Positions 8,203 through 16,906 of a stretch of DNA of 64,000 nt are shown one piece after another. The translations under genes were made by a program, and so were the position numbers. Every line of letters begins with the position of its first letter. The stretch's first letter is position 1. Under the pieces are notes generated by a model. That model was not told where the DNA came from. It searched no databases and saw only the letters and a program-made list of their open reading frames with translations. Source of the stretch: Deltaproteobacteria bacterium (GTDB lineage: Bacteria; Desulfobacterota; Syntrophorhabdia; Syntrophorhabdales; Syntrophorhabdaceae); the NCBI GenBank assembly GCA_022711595.1, contig JAKLET010000016.1:1-64000 (forward strand), given 5' to 3'.

Positions 8203-9408
8203 TCAGTCAGCCTCGATATGCCCGAAAAGAAGGGTTGCTATCATCAGATTGCCGTGGCGGTTCTCTCCCCCTATGAAACATCCCTGCTCTCCCAGGGTAA
8301 AGGAACAAAGAAATGTTTTGTTCTTGAGAATGTTCTTCAGCCCTGAGACGATCTGGTCCATGCGGTCCTGAACGGCAAGCATGCACCCTGCACAAAAAAG
8401 GACCAGGGCCCCCTCTGTATTGTCATGCGTGAAAGGGGCCGCGTCAATGGCCGCCTTGACAACTCTCCCCGCCCTGCTCGCCAGGCTGTCCGGCGTGCCT
8501 TTCATAAGCACAACCTCACCTCCCTGCTGGATCTCTGCGAAAAGCTCCAACCCTTTGTCGGGAAGCACCGCAACGGGGTAAGAAAGCTTATAATAGGAAA
8601 TACCGCCTACATGTCCGACGGGATGGCCCAGTGGTGAAAATGTAGTTGCCGGCACGAGGCTGCCGCCATGGCGCAGCGTTTCCCCGATGAGACCGTCTGT
8701 CCATTCATTATATACGGCCGCCGCGGGCATGCCGTTTATTTCGTGAAGGATACGGCCGGACACACGGGTCGCCTCGCCGCTGTGATGTGTCGGCTCATAG
8801 CCGCTGTGGAACGAATAGCTTACATCCCCTGAAGTGAAGAGAACGGCAATCGATATCCCGTCATGAAAAACAGAGTTGTTACAAAACTGTTGCCACCGTC
8901 CGCTCATGTCGTTATCGGCCGATGTGCCTCCGAGAATAGGGACTGTGGCGCCAAGATAAGCCTCGATAGCGCTTATTGTTATCTCCTCATGACCGGGACA
9001 GCTTGTCATGACGATAGCTGCCGGCAGTTCGCCCGGCCTTCCCGCCTGCTCGAGGGCCTGCGACAGTGCGGATGCGGCGGCCTTTGCCGGGTCGCCGCCC
9101 TGCCTGGCAATACCCACGCCATAGCTGCCATCGGGGTCGAACAGACCGAGGATGCCAAGTCCGAGCCCGTCCCCCGTATGGAAACCCTCTTCTGTGATAA
9201 CACCCATGCAACTGGTCCCGCCCTGCAGGGGCACACCCGGTGCAAGATAACCCAGACGGGCCAGCAGGGCCTCATTGTCGTAATCCGACGAACTGTGTAT
9301 GAACATGAGATGGGGCAAAGCGCCAAGCTTTTTCAAAATCATTTCAAAAGCTTCATCTGACGCTTTTGCTGGATCAGGGTTGGTTGACCATCCAGATGCA
9401 AGCTTCAT
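8203..9408 (-). CDS. FIST N/C-domain signal-transduction protein
   Basis: About 401 residues, FIST_N then FIST_C, a sensory module predicted to bind small ligands such as amino acids. Recognisable pieces are HSSSDYDNEALL near the N-terminus, LGGTSADNDMSG in the middle and ALVLFCAGCMLAV near the end. I place the start at ATG 9408 because GAGG lies 8 bases before it; an upstream in-frame ATG at 9441 lacks such a site. It is cotranscribed with the hybrid kinase (3-base gap), which suggests that FIST supplies the ligand input. A TGTCA-N6-TGACA palindrome lies upstream over its likely promoter. Confidence 0.82.
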   Translation of the reverse strand: MKLASGWSTNPDPAKASDEAFEMILKKLGALPHLMFIHSSSDYDNEALLARLGYLAPGVPLQGGTSCMGVITEEGFHTGDGLGLGILGLFDPDGSYGVGIARQGGDPAKAAASALSQALEQAGRPGELPAAIVMTSCPGHEEITISAIEAYLGATVPILGGTSADNDMSGRWQQFCNNSVFHDGISIAVLFTSGDVSYSFHSGYEPTHHSGEATRVSGRILHEINGMPAAAVYNEWTDGLIGETLRHGGSLVPATTFSPLGHPVGHVGGISYYKLSYPVAVLPDKGLELFAEIQQGGEVVLMKGTPDSLASRAGRVVKAAIDAAPFTHDNTEGALVLFCAGCMLAVQDRMDQIVSGLKNILKNKTFLCSFTLGEQGCFIGGENRHGNLMIATLLFGHIEAD

Positions 9409-9710
9409 GGCAAATACCTCAAACGTCGTATAATTTACCACTTAGTCGCAAATCATGTCAATATACTGACACCCTTCCTGTTCTCCACGGGCCTGTTCGG
9501 GCACCGAGGGAACCATTCGGGACGCACCCTTCCCGCCCGGAAGCCCTGCCATTTCTTTCTTATTTACATTTTAGGGTTAATTTGCTAAAAACAAAGGGTG
9601 TAGTTTCGGTGTTGCCGCCATGATCCGAAAACTCCTGTATAGCACCACCCCTGGAGTCATCATCACAACAAGGAAATCGCGGATATCACGCAAATTCCAT
9701 GGAGGTGCAT
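9409..9710. other. Divergent intergenic region between FIST and moaE
   Basis: About 300 bases without a gene. On the left is the minus-strand promoter area of the FIST operon: TTGACA, an 18-base spacer, then TAAATT. On the right (9597-9655) a segment can fold: AGTTTCGG pairs with CCGAAAACT with one bulge, and outer GGTG pairs with CACC. It would form part of the moaE leader. I could not match it to the molybdenum-cofactor riboswitch consensus. Confidence 0.4.
9456..9471. promoter_or_regulatory. TGTCA-N6-TGACA palindrome upstream of FIST operon
   Basis: A perfect inverted repeat TGTCA/TGACA separated by six bases. It overlaps the -35 hexamer (TTGACA on the minus strand) of the likely FIST-kinase promoter. 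The placement suits a repressor operator. No candidate regulator gene is adjacent. Confidence 0.4.
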
Positions 9711-10094
9711 GTGGATATCGTTACAGAACGCCCTTTGGATCCCGGGGAGATATTCGAAAAGCTCCGGAAACACAACACGTCCGGATCAGCAATCTTCCAC
9801 TACTCAGTTGTGAAAAGCCGGATAGGCGAGAGACGATCATCGGGCATCCGTTTCGAGCAAAATGGCGATCTGAAAACAGAATTATCAGAGATCGAGGCAG
9901 ATATCAGAAACCGCTGGAGAGTCGATGATGTCCTCCTGGCCAGACGGATCGGCCTTCTGCATATCGGTGACCTGATCTCCCTGGTGGCCGTGAGCTCACC
10001 GGCAAGCAATGATTCATTCGAAGCGTGCCGTTACGGTCTTACCAGGCTGACGAAGATGAGCTGCATCAAAAAGACCGAGCTTTACCTGGATTAA
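9711..10094 (+). CDS. moaE: Molybdopterin synthase catalytic subunit
   Basis: About 127 residues, MoaE family. It catalyses transfer of sulfur from MoaD thiocarboxylate to precursor Z, making molybdopterin. The conserved core is visible: WRVDDVLLARRIGLLHIGDL, then VAVSSPASNDSFEACRYGL, and a late KKTELYL with the catalytic-site lysine region. GTG 9711 is the best start because GGAGG lies 5 bases before it; ATG 9699 is in frame but has no ribosome site. MoaD is not adjacent. It leads a rightward series with two moeA genes. Confidence 0.82.
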   Translation: MDIVTERPLDPGEIFEKLRKHNTSGSAIFHYSVVKSRIGERRSSGIRFEQNGDLKTELSEIEADIRNRWRVDDVLLARRIGLLHIGDLISLVAVSSPASNDSFEACRYGLTRLTKMSCIKKTELYLD

Positions 10095-10157
10095 GAACCA
10101 TACGCACCGCTCTGGCGACCCTGCCGATGAGTACATGATCCAAAAGGAGACGAGGTT

Positions 10158-11405
10158 TTGTTTTTTAAAGTCAAAACATCCGAAGAGGTCCTCGAGATAT
10201 TGCAGGATTTCGACCCTGTCGGCACTGAAACGATCTTCACAGGAGACGCTCTTGACCGCGTCCTGAGCGAAGAGATCGTTTCCGAAGAAGACCTGCCGGG
10301 TTTTCCCAGGTCTACCATGGACGGTTATGCTGTCCGTGCCAGGGATACCTTCGGCGCCTCTGAAAATCTTCCGGTCCTTCTCGAGCTGACAGGAGAGGTG
10401 CTCATGGGCCAGGTGCCGGATGGCACGATTACACCTGGTAAAACAATGAAAATATCAACGGGCGGTATGATCCCCGATGGCGCTGATGCCGTGGTAATGC
10501 TTGAATACTGCAATTTCCTTGATGAAAAGACGATCGAAGTGAACCGCACCGTATCACCCCTTGAGAACGTGATAAGGCCCGGCGATGACCTGAAAAAAGG
10601 AACAGTGGTACTTGAGAAAGGCGCTGTTCTCAGGCCGCAGGACATAGGCATCCTTGCGGGCCTGGGTATACAAAAATTTCTCGTCTATAAAAGACCGAGG
10701 GTCGCAATAGTCTCCACGGGAGATGAGGTGATACCCATCGATCGAAAACCCGGTCCCGGACAGGTGCGCGACATAAACAGCTATACCCTGAACGCCTTCT
10801 GCACTCAGGCCGGTGCAATTGCCGTCAATATGGGACTATGTAAAGACAGTTTCACCGACCTGAGGGAAACAGTTCTAAGTGCCCTGGACACAAACGACAC
10901 CCTGTGGATATCCGGAGGCAGTTCTGTGGGAGCGCGAGACATGACAATAAGGGTCCTGGAATCCTTTGACAACATGGAATTGCTCGTGCACGGCATAGCG
11001 ATAAGCCCGGGCAAGCCCACCATAGTCGCCAGGATCGATAACAAGGCCGTGTTCGGACTGCCGGGCCACGTTGCTTCAGCCATGGTTATCGCTGAGGTTT
11101 TCCTCGATCCATTTTTGTCACGACTGTCGGGACAAACGAACACATTAGAAGGCAATCATTTTTACCAGCAGGCCGAGCTTGAACGCAACATGGAATCTGC
11201 CAGCGGAAGAGATGACTACATAAGGGTCAAACTGGATAAAAGAGGCGGACGTTTTTTCGCGGAGCCGGTTTTCGGTAAATCAGGGCTGTTATCCACACTG
11301 GTTGAAGCGCACGGATTATTAAAAATAGACAGGAACACTGAAGGCCTCTACAGGGGGCAGATCGTTGATGTAATGCTCTTCAGGCCTTTTAAGGGTAAGG
11401 CATAG
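10158..11405 (+). CDS. moeA: Molybdopterin molybdotransferase
   Basis: 415 residues beginning at a TTG (10158) with GGAGACGAGG just upstream. MoeA inserts molybdate into adenylylated molybdopterin. Domain order is normal: the N-terminal FPRSTMDGYAVRA segment with the conserved MDGYA, the central VVMLEYC region, the MoCF core with VSTGDEV and WISGGSSVGARD, GIAISPGKPTI, FGLPGHVAS, and the C-terminal beta barrel. It sits 64 bases after moaE and 3 bases before the second moeA, so all are probably one operon. Length is normal for MoeA. Confidence 0.93.
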   Translation: MFFKVKTSEEVLEILQDFDPVGTETIFTGDALDRVLSEEIVSEEDLPGFPRSTMDGYAVRARDTFGASENLPVLLELTGEVLMGQVPDGTITPGKTMKISTGGMIPDGADAVVMLEYCNFLDEKTIEVNRTVSPLENVIRPGDDLKKGTVVLEKGAVLRPQDIGILAGLGIQKFLVYKRPRVAIVSTGDEVIPIDRKPGPGQVRDINSYTLNAFCTQAGAIAVNMGLCKDSFTDLRETVLSALDTNDTLWISGGSSVGARDMTIRVLESFDNMELLVHGIAISPGKPTIVARIDNKAVFGLPGHVASAMVIAEVFLDPFLSRLSGQTNTLEGNHFYQQAELERNMESASGRDDYIRVKLDKRGGRFFAEPVFGKSGLLSTLVEAHGLLKIDRNTEGLYRGQIVDVMLFRPFKGKA

Positions 11406-11408
11406 ACG

Positions 11409-13346
11409 ATGAAAAGGCATGTATATCTGGCAATGAAGGGACTTGAAGAGGCCCGCGGAATCTTCTTGAAGGTGTGGCATGGCAAGAGGACCCTCCCCGA
11501 GGAGATAAACGTCGAAGACTCCCTGGGACGCGTTACGTCAGAGCCGGTATTCGCAAAGGTCTCCGCGCCGTCATTTCACTCGGCTGCCATGGACGGCATT
11601 GCCGTCAAGGCCGAAGAGACATACGGGGCCACCGAGAAAACACCCAAAACCCTCAGAATAGGTGATAGCGCCCTGTGGATCGATACCGGTCGCGCCCTGC
11701 CTGAAGGCTATAATGCCGTTATCATGGTCGAAAAGCTGCATCAGCTTGACGAGAGGACCGTTGAGATCCTCTCCCCTGCTTATCCATGGCAGAACATAAG
11801 AAAGGTGGGTGAGGACATAGTCGCCACCCAGCTCCTGCTCCCCCAGAACCACGTGGTCCGTTCCTGCGACATGGGGGCGCTTGCCACAGCGGGCGTTTTT
11901 AAGATAATGGTCCGGAAAAGACCCAGGGTGATTATAATTCCCACCGGCACAGAGCTTGTCCACCGCAGGGACATAACAGATCCTGCCCGGTTAAAAAAAG
12001 ACCAGATCATTGAGTCCAATTCCATAACCCTGTCCGGGCTGGTCCGCGAAGCACATGGTGAACCCTGTGTTTTTGATATAACTCCCGACAATGAAAAGGA
12101 CATACTGGATGCCCTTTTGAAGGCACTGGACTCCAACCCGGACCTTGTCATTATAAACGCCGGGTCATCGGCGGGCTCAAAGGACTACACCGCCGACATA
12201 GTGGCGCAGGTAGGGGAAGTCCTTGTTCATGGCGTTGCCATGATGCCCGGAAAACCTACCATCCTCGGCGTTATCAAAGAAAAGCCCGTCATCGGTATTC
12301 CGGGTTATACCGTCTCTGCCATCATGGCCTTTGAACAATTTGCCAGGCCCCTCCTTTTCGGTCTTCAATGCCTCACTGAACCAAAGGGCATATGCGTCCC
12401 TGTTAAACCATCAAGGGATATCCCTTCGAAATTGGGCACAGAGGAGTTCATCCGTGTGAATATCGGAAAGGTCGGTGACCGGCTCATAGCTACGCCTCTT
12501 CCAAGGTCGGCAGGGTCCGTAACCACTTTCACGAGGGCGGAAGGTATCATACGGATCCCTCCCTTTTCCGAAGGTGTCTCTCAGGATGAAACGGTAGATG
12601 CCGAGTTGCTGGTAAGCGATGAAGAGCTGATGAACACGGTGGTCGTGATCGGCAGCCACGACATCACTATTGATATCCTTGCCGATGAGATCAGGCAAAA
12701 TACGGCGAGAAATATACGGATATCATCGGGTAACGTTGGAAGCCTTGGCGGCCTTATGGCGATCAGGAAGGGGCTGTGTCATCTCGCCGGCTCTCACCTT
12801 CTTGACACACAAACCGGCGAGTACAACGCCTCCTATATCAGGCAATACCTCAAGGGCATCAGGGTAAGTCTCTTCCGCCTCGTCCTCAGGCAACAGGGCC
12901 TGGTCATTCAGAAAAACAACCCGAAGGGGATAAAGGGGTTCATGGATCTCACCCGGGACGACATCTCTTTTGTCAATCGGCAGGCAGGCTCGGGCACCCG
13001 CATATTGTTCGATTATAACCTTGCCCGTCATGGCATAATTCCTGAATCCATAAAAGGCTACGCTCATGAAGAATTTACCCACATGTCAGTGGCAGTGGAT
13101 GTACTGAGCGGCGCCGCGGACTGCGGTATGGCCATCTACGCTGCAGCGAAAGCGCTCGGCCTGGGGTTTATCCCCATGCACGAAGAGCAATACGACCTGG
13201 TAATTCCGACGGCAATCCTTCATGATCCCAATATCGAGGCAGTGATCGACACGATCCGCTCACGGAGGTTCCGCGACAGGGTCGCATCCCTTGGAGGATA
13301 TGACCCGGCGAGGAGCGGGGACCTGCTTATAGAGATAGGCCCCTGA
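11409..13346 (+). CDS. MoeA fused to a periplasmic-binding-protein-like domain
   Basis: 645 residues, a two-part protein. Residues 1-400 are a full MoeA with AAMDGIAVKA, VIIIPTGTELV, INAGSSAGSKDYTA, GVAMMPGKPTI and GIPGYTVSA. Residues about 415-645 are a PBP-like/LysR-substrate-like domain (COG1910 type) with GSHDITIDILADE, GNVGSLGGLMA and FVNRQAGSGTRILFDY. That domain is thought to sense molybdate, tungstate or cofactor. Because it is cytosolic (no signal peptide), the fusion probably couples metal sensing to insertion. It follows the first moeA by 3 bases and precedes modABC. Having two MoeA types suggests separate routes for molybdenum and tungsten, a common but unproven idea. Confidence 0.88.
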   Translation: MKRHVYLAMKGLEEARGIFLKVWHGKRTLPEEINVEDSLGRVTSEPVFAKVSAPSFHSAAMDGIAVKAEETYGATEKTPKTLRIGDSALWIDTGRALPEGYNAVIMVEKLHQLDERTVEILSPAYPWQNIRKVGEDIVATQLLLPQNHVVRSCDMGALATAGVFKIMVRKRPRVIIIPTGTELVHRRDITDPARLKKDQIIESNSITLSGLVREAHGEPCVFDITPDNEKDILDALLKALDSNPDLVIINAGSSAGSKDYTADIVAQVGEVLVHGVAMMPGKPTILGVIKEKPVIGIPGYTVSAIMAFEQFARPLLFGLQCLTEPKGICVPVKPSRDIPSKLGTEEFIRVNIGKVGDRLIATPLPRSAGSVTTFTRAEGIIRIPPFSEGVSQDETVDAELLVSDEELMNTVVVIGSHDITIDILADEIRQNTARNIRISSGNVGSLGGLMAIRKGLCHLAGSHLLDTQTGEYNASYIRQYLKGIRVSLFRLVLRQQGLVIQKNNPKGIKGFMDLTRDDISFVNRQAGSGTRILFDYNLARHGIIPESIKGYAHEEFTHMSVAVDVLSGAADCGMAIYAAAKALGLGFIPMHEEQYDLVIPTAILHDPNIEAVIDTIRSRRFRDRVASLGGYDPARSGDLLIEIGP

Positions 13347-13772
13347 CAATCCCGGTAGAGAAGCCGGTCATAACCGTTTCCAGGACAGAGATGTTTTTTC
13401 GCATGGGCCCTCTTTCTTGTTCATGGCGAACTGATAACCGCAGAGTCGATGCAAAACATACCTTGTATGCGCGGAACGTATTGTGTTATATATATGCCGT
13501 GGTATGACTCGCAAGTACAGGACAGATGACCAGCCAGATATGACGGTGAAGTACAGAAGAAGCGCAATCACCATTATTTCGGACAGCGGGCGGCAGCGGA
13601 AGCAGATATTTTTTTGCCGTTCGTTATAGTCATATAGCTATAACGCAAGCTGGTGAAATAATGTGACAGGCTGGCTGTCCTGGCAGGGAAACGCATTATT
13701 GTGCCTGGAAAGATTGACGTGGTCCGCTTCGACGCCTTTTGGAAATAAAAACATACGGGAGGAAAATGTAAG
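13347..13772. other. 426-base region upstream of modA
   Basis: No gene is evident. The right half carries a ModE-type palindrome (13622-13645, entered separately). A GC-rich inverted stretch (GACAGGCTGGCTGTCCTGGCAGG) follows at about 13670-13692. The left half shows nothing I can name. Confidence 0.5.
13622..13645. promoter_or_regulatory. ModE-type operator upstream of modABC
   Basis: A perfect palindrome with arms CGTTATAG and CTATAACG separated by eight bases. The E. coli ModE operator has the same layout (CGTTATAT-N8-ACATAACG). It lies 127 bases before modA, where a molybdate-dependent repressor would control the transporter. TATAAC inside the right arm could serve as a -10. No modE gene is present in the window, so the regulator must be elsewhere. 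Confidence 0.8.
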
Positions 13773-14522
13773 ATGAAAAAGATCACCATTAAACTGTTTT
13801 TGTGCGTATTCTTCTTCGTGCTTCTGACCGGTTCGGCCATTTCTGCCGAACTCAACCTGTCCGTTGCGGCCAGTATGAGAGACGCGGTCACCGAGCTGTC
13901 GGACAATTTTGCAAAAAAGAACCCCGGCGTTTCATTCCAGAAAAACTTCGGAAGCTCAGGCGCTCTGGCAAAACAGATCGAAAGCGGCGCCCCTTGTGAC
14001 ATCTTCTTGTCCGCTAATCTGAAATGGATGGACTACCTCAAGGAGAAAAAGCTGGTAGATGCCCGCTATACAACCACCTTCGCTTACAATGAAGTGGTCT
14101 TTGTGGGCAAGCCGGAATTGAAAATAAGCAAACTCCAGGATGTGGTGAAACTTGAGAAGATCGCCATAGGGAGCCCCAAGAGCGTTCCGGCCGGTGATTA
14201 CGCCGAAAAGGCCATTAAGAAAGCCGGTATCGACAAGCAGCTCGAGAACAAACTGGTCATGGCCAAGGACGTCAGGGAATGCCTGATGTATGCCGACCGC
14301 GGTGAGGTCGATGGAGCGTTCGTATATAAAACCGACGCGCTTCTCGCCAAAAACGTGAAGACCCTCTTCACTGTTCCGCAGGACCTCTACCCAAGGGTGA
14401 CCTATCCGGCCGGACTGACGGCTGACGGGAGCAAAAAGAACGAGGCCGTGGCATTCTATAAGTATCTCCAATCAGACGAGGCGAAAAAGATCCTTGTCAA
14501 ACACGGTTTTGCCGTGAAATAA
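13773..14522 (+). CDS. modA: Molybdate ABC transporter substrate-binding protein
   Basis: 249 residues with a clear signal peptide: two lysines, a hydrophobic stretch, then cleavage after about AISA (residue 24). The ModA hallmarks follow: LSVAASMRDAV, FQKNFGSSGALAKQIESGAPCDIFLSAN and a later SVPAGDYA. It binds molybdate or tungstate in the periplasm and delivers it to ModB. GGAGG precedes the ATG by 10 bases. It is the first gene of modABC, downstream of a ModE-type operator. No lipobox cysteine is present, so it is soluble periplasmic. Confidence 0.93.
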   Translation: MKKITIKLFLCVFFFVLLTGSAISAELNLSVAASMRDAVTELSDNFAKKNPGVSFQKNFGSSGALAKQIESGAPCDIFLSANLKWMDYLKEKKLVDARYTTTFAYNEVVFVGKPELKISKLQDVVKLEKIAIGSPKSVPAGDYAEKAIKKAGIDKQLENKLVMAKDVRECLMYADRGEVDGAFVYKTDALLAKNVKTLFTVPQDLYPRVTYPAGLTADGSKKNEAVAFYKYLQSDEAKKILVKHGFAVK

Positions 14523-14528
14523 TTTTCC

Positions 14529-15215
14529 ATGTTCGGCTTTACCCACACCGATTACCTTGCAATGCTGTTGTCAGTCAGGGTCGCCGTCGTGGCGACCCTG
14601 CTGTCACTTCCCTTCGGTTTTGCCGTCGCGTACCTCATGACGTATCGGAAATTCAGGGGCAAGGTTATCCTAGATGTGATCGTCAATCTTCCCCTGACAC
14701 TTCCGCCCGTGGTGATCGGCTATCTTCTGCTATTGCTCCTGGGACAGCAGGGATTCATTGGGAAAATGGTGCTCCAGCCGCTGGGTATAAAACTTATCTT
14801 CACCTGGAAGGCTGCGGTCGTTGCCACGGCGGTGGTGGGTTTCCCTCTCATGGTGAGGTCGATCCGGACCGGCATGGAGACGATCGATGTGAGGCTCATT
14901 CAGGCCTCCCGGACCCTTGGCGCCGGATGGTTCGACACCATAGCGACCGTGATCGCACCGCTTGCAATGCGGGGGATCATCGCGGGTTCGGTCCTCATGT
15001 TCGCAAGGGGGCTGGGTGAATTCGGGGCCACCATCATCGTTGCCGGGAACATCCCCGGTGTCACCCAGACCATACCCCTTGCCATTTACGACTATGTCAA
15101 CACGCCGCGGGGAGATGCCATGGCATTGTCCCTCTGCGTTGTTTCTATCAGTATCTCGGTGGCCATGCTCATCTTTCATGAGTGGCTGGGCAGGCGCATG
15201 GCAAGGAGCGACTGA
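14529..15215 (+). CDS. modB: Molybdate ABC transporter permease
   Basis: 228 residues with five or more membrane helices. The ABC permease EAA loop is recognisable as ASRTLGAGWFDTIATVIAPLA, which docks onto the ATPase, and LARGLGEFGATIIVAGN follows, typical of ModB. It lies 6 bases after modA with only a weak ribosome site, and its stop is followed by the modC ATG after one base, so the three genes are translated as one unit. Confidence 0.93.
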   Translation: MFGFTHTDYLAMLLSVRVAVVATLLSLPFGFAVAYLMTYRKFRGKVILDVIVNLPLTLPPVVIGYLLLLLLGQQGFIGKMVLQPLGIKLIFTWKAAVVATAVVGFPLMVRSIRTGMETIDVRLIQASRTLGAGWFDTIATVIAPLAMRGIIAGSVLMFARGLGEFGATIIVAGNIPGVTQTIPLAIYDYVNTPRGDAMALSLCVVSISISVAMLIFHEWLGRRMARSD

Positions 15216-15216
15216 T

Positions 15217-16272
15217 ATGGACCTGCGCGTTTCGGTACAAAAGAGATTCGGAACTTTTACCATCGACACGAACTTTAATGTAGAGGGTGAGCGCATTGGC
15301 CTGTTCGGCCCGTCTGGGAGCGGAAAATCCACCCTGGTAGGGCTCATCGCGGGTCTGTACCATCCGGACAGCGGCGCAGTTTTCCTTGACGACGCGGAGA
15401 TCTTCAACAGTGAAAAAAGAGTGAACGTTCCAGTGGAACACCGGCGCATCGGGATGGTCTTCCAACGTCCCCACCTCTTCCCCCACCTGAGCGTCAGGGG
15501 AAATCTTCTTTACGGCTACAGGCGCTGTGAACATAAGGACCGGAAGATCAAACTGGACAGTCTGGTCGAGGTCCTGCAGATCGGCCACCTGCTTCACAGG
15601 GGGGTACGGAACCTCTCTGGAGGCGAGAAACAAAGGGTGGCCATAGGCCGCGCAGTCCTTTCCAACCCCAGGCTGCTCGTCATGGATGAACCATTGTCTG
15701 CCCTGGACGACAGCCTCAAGTTCCAGATCATCCCGTTCCTGAAAGGCGCCTGCGAGACATTCAATATCCCCTATCTCTTCATCTCCCATTCCCTGACCGA
15801 GATGAGGATCATGACGGACAAAGTGCTTCGAGTGGTCGAAGGGCGCGTTGCCAGCCAGATGTCGCTGGAGCAGCTGGCGAGAGCATATATGGGTGAAAGC
15901 AAGGCAGGCTATATAAATCTTCTTAAACTTCGATCTCTGGACCGTCTTGGAAACCTTTACGTATATGACTGGGGCGGCCAGCGATTGTTCATTTCCGGGG
16001 GCAGTGACCTGCCGGAGGCGTTCTTCGAGCTTCCATCCACGGACATTATTCTCTTCAAGCGCCATCCCGAGGCGATCAGCGCGCGCAATCTTCTGCAATG
16101 CCGTGTAACGGACATTTTCGAAACAGGCCACAGGCTCGGGGTGGAACTGGAATGCTCAGGACAGCGCCTCGTGGCAGAGGTTGTCAGGCAGGCGGTTGAA
16201 GAACTGGGGATAACGAAGGAAAATGAGGTCTATGCCGCGATAAAGGCAACCGCATTCAGGCGGCTGGGGTGA
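15217..16272 (+). CDS. modC: Molybdate ABC transporter ATP-binding protein
   Basis: 351 residues. Walker A is GPSGSGKST (about residues 31-39), the Q-loop is in GMVFQRPHLFPH, the signature is NLSGGEKQR and Walker B is LLVMDEPLSALD. The C-terminal part holds a TOBE/Mop-type molybdate-binding region (ARNLLQCRVTDIFETG to VYAAIKATAFR), which is standard for ModC and can trans-inhibit the transporter. The ATG at 15217 begins one base after the modB stop. The convergent gene beyond it encodes a free molbindin resembling this C-terminal domain. Confidence 0.93.
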   Translation: MDLRVSVQKRFGTFTIDTNFNVEGERIGLFGPSGSGKSTLVGLIAGLYHPDSGAVFLDDAEIFNSEKRVNVPVEHRRIGMVFQRPHLFPHLSVRGNLLYGYRRCEHKDRKIKLDSLVEVLQIGHLLHRGVRNLSGGEKQRVAIGRAVLSNPRLLVMDEPLSALDDSLKFQIIPFLKGACETFNIPYLFISHSLTEMRIMTDKVLRVVEGRVASQMSLEQLARAYMGESKAGYINLLKLRSLDRLGNLYVYDWGGQRLFISGGSDLPEAFFELPSTDIILFKRHPEAISARNLLQCRVTDIFETGHRLGVELECSGQRLVAEVVRQAVEELGITKENEVYAAIKATAFRRLG

Positions 16273-16407
16273 AACAGGACACACCGCCAGCTACATGCTG
16301 CCTGTATATCACGTGTTTTCGCATAAAAAGATGTTCACATACTCTCGAATACTGCTGATTTCACAAGGTATGCACAATTATCTTCGGAAACAATCCGTAG
16401 AAAAATA

Positions 16408-16448
16408 CGGTCACTTATCCAGCCGTTGCCTGGCTGCATAAGTGACCG
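16408..16448 (-). terminator. Rho-independent terminator between modC and molbindin gene
   Basis: Eleven-base perfect arms CGGTCACTTAT / ATAAGTGACCG with further pairing inside (CCAGCC / GGCTG) and a short loop. On the minus strand the hairpin is followed by TATTTTT, so it terminates the molbindin transcript. The converging mod operon may use it as well, although there is no T-run on the plus side. Confidence 0.75.
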
Positions 16449-16455
16449 AAAAGAT

Positions 16456-16665
16456 TTAATCGACGCCAACGATCACATTTGTGGCTTTAATTACTGCGTA
16501 CACGTCCTTGCCTTTCGCAAGACCCAGGCTCTCCGCCGAAGATTTCGTGATGATGGAAACAACTTCGGCACCGCCGGCGATCTCGATGATCACCTCCGTG
16601 TTGACCGCACCCGGCGTGATGGCCTTTACCTTGCCCTTTAATAAATTCCGCGCACTGATCTTCAT
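16456..16665 (-). CDS. mop: Molbindin (Mop/TOBE domain molybdate-binding protein)
   Basis: 69 residues, a single Mop domain: MKISARNLLKGKVKAI at the start, VNTEVIIEIAGG in the middle and VYAVIKATNVIVG at the end. Such proteins assemble into hexamers that bind several molybdate or tungstate ions and buffer the cytosolic pool. It sits tail to tail with modC, whose C-terminal domain it resembles. A good GGAGGAG ribosome site lies just before the ATG. Confidence 0.93.
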   Translation of the reverse strand: MKISARNLLKGKVKAITPGAVNTEVIIEIAGGAEVVSIITKSSAESLGLAKGKDVYAVIKATNVIVGVD

Positions 16666-16831
16666 GTCTTCTCCTCCTTACCTGTTGGAATGTTAAAGTT
16701 ATTAATATATTTAGACCCATATTGATGATCTGTCAAGTGACCGTATCGGTAACGGGCCGTAAAGACATTGATCCAATGTGTTGCAAAACAATAACACCCG
16801 CTCTTTCGTCCGGGCACAATGTGTCCGCCAG

Positions 16832-16859
16832 TTGACAGAAAAAGGCGGCGGGCTATAAT
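16832..16859 (+). promoter_or_regulatory. Strong sigma-70-type promoter
   Basis: Consensus TTGACA (16832-16837), a 16-base spacer and consensus TATAAT (16854-16859). The predicted start near 16866 leaves a leader of about 40 bases to the carboxymuconolactone-decarboxylase-like gene. Both hexamers are perfect, so high constitutive expression is likely. Confidence 0.8.
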
Positions 16860-16906
16860 TAGTCTAAGAGACCTGCGAATAATCCTGCAACAAAAGGAGG
16901 ATGGCC

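Noticed and set aside
9620-9928. 102-codon plus-strand frame overlapping moaE
   Set aside because: Overlaps moaE in another frame and has no conserved features; it may at most act as leader sequence.
13347-13621. Molybdenum-cofactor riboswitch upstream of modA
   Set aside because: No match to the conserved core of that motif; the ModE palindrome explains regulation better.
15169-16131. 320-codon minus-strand open frame over modC
   Set aside because: Antisense to a textbook ABC ATPase; no domain or ribosome site.
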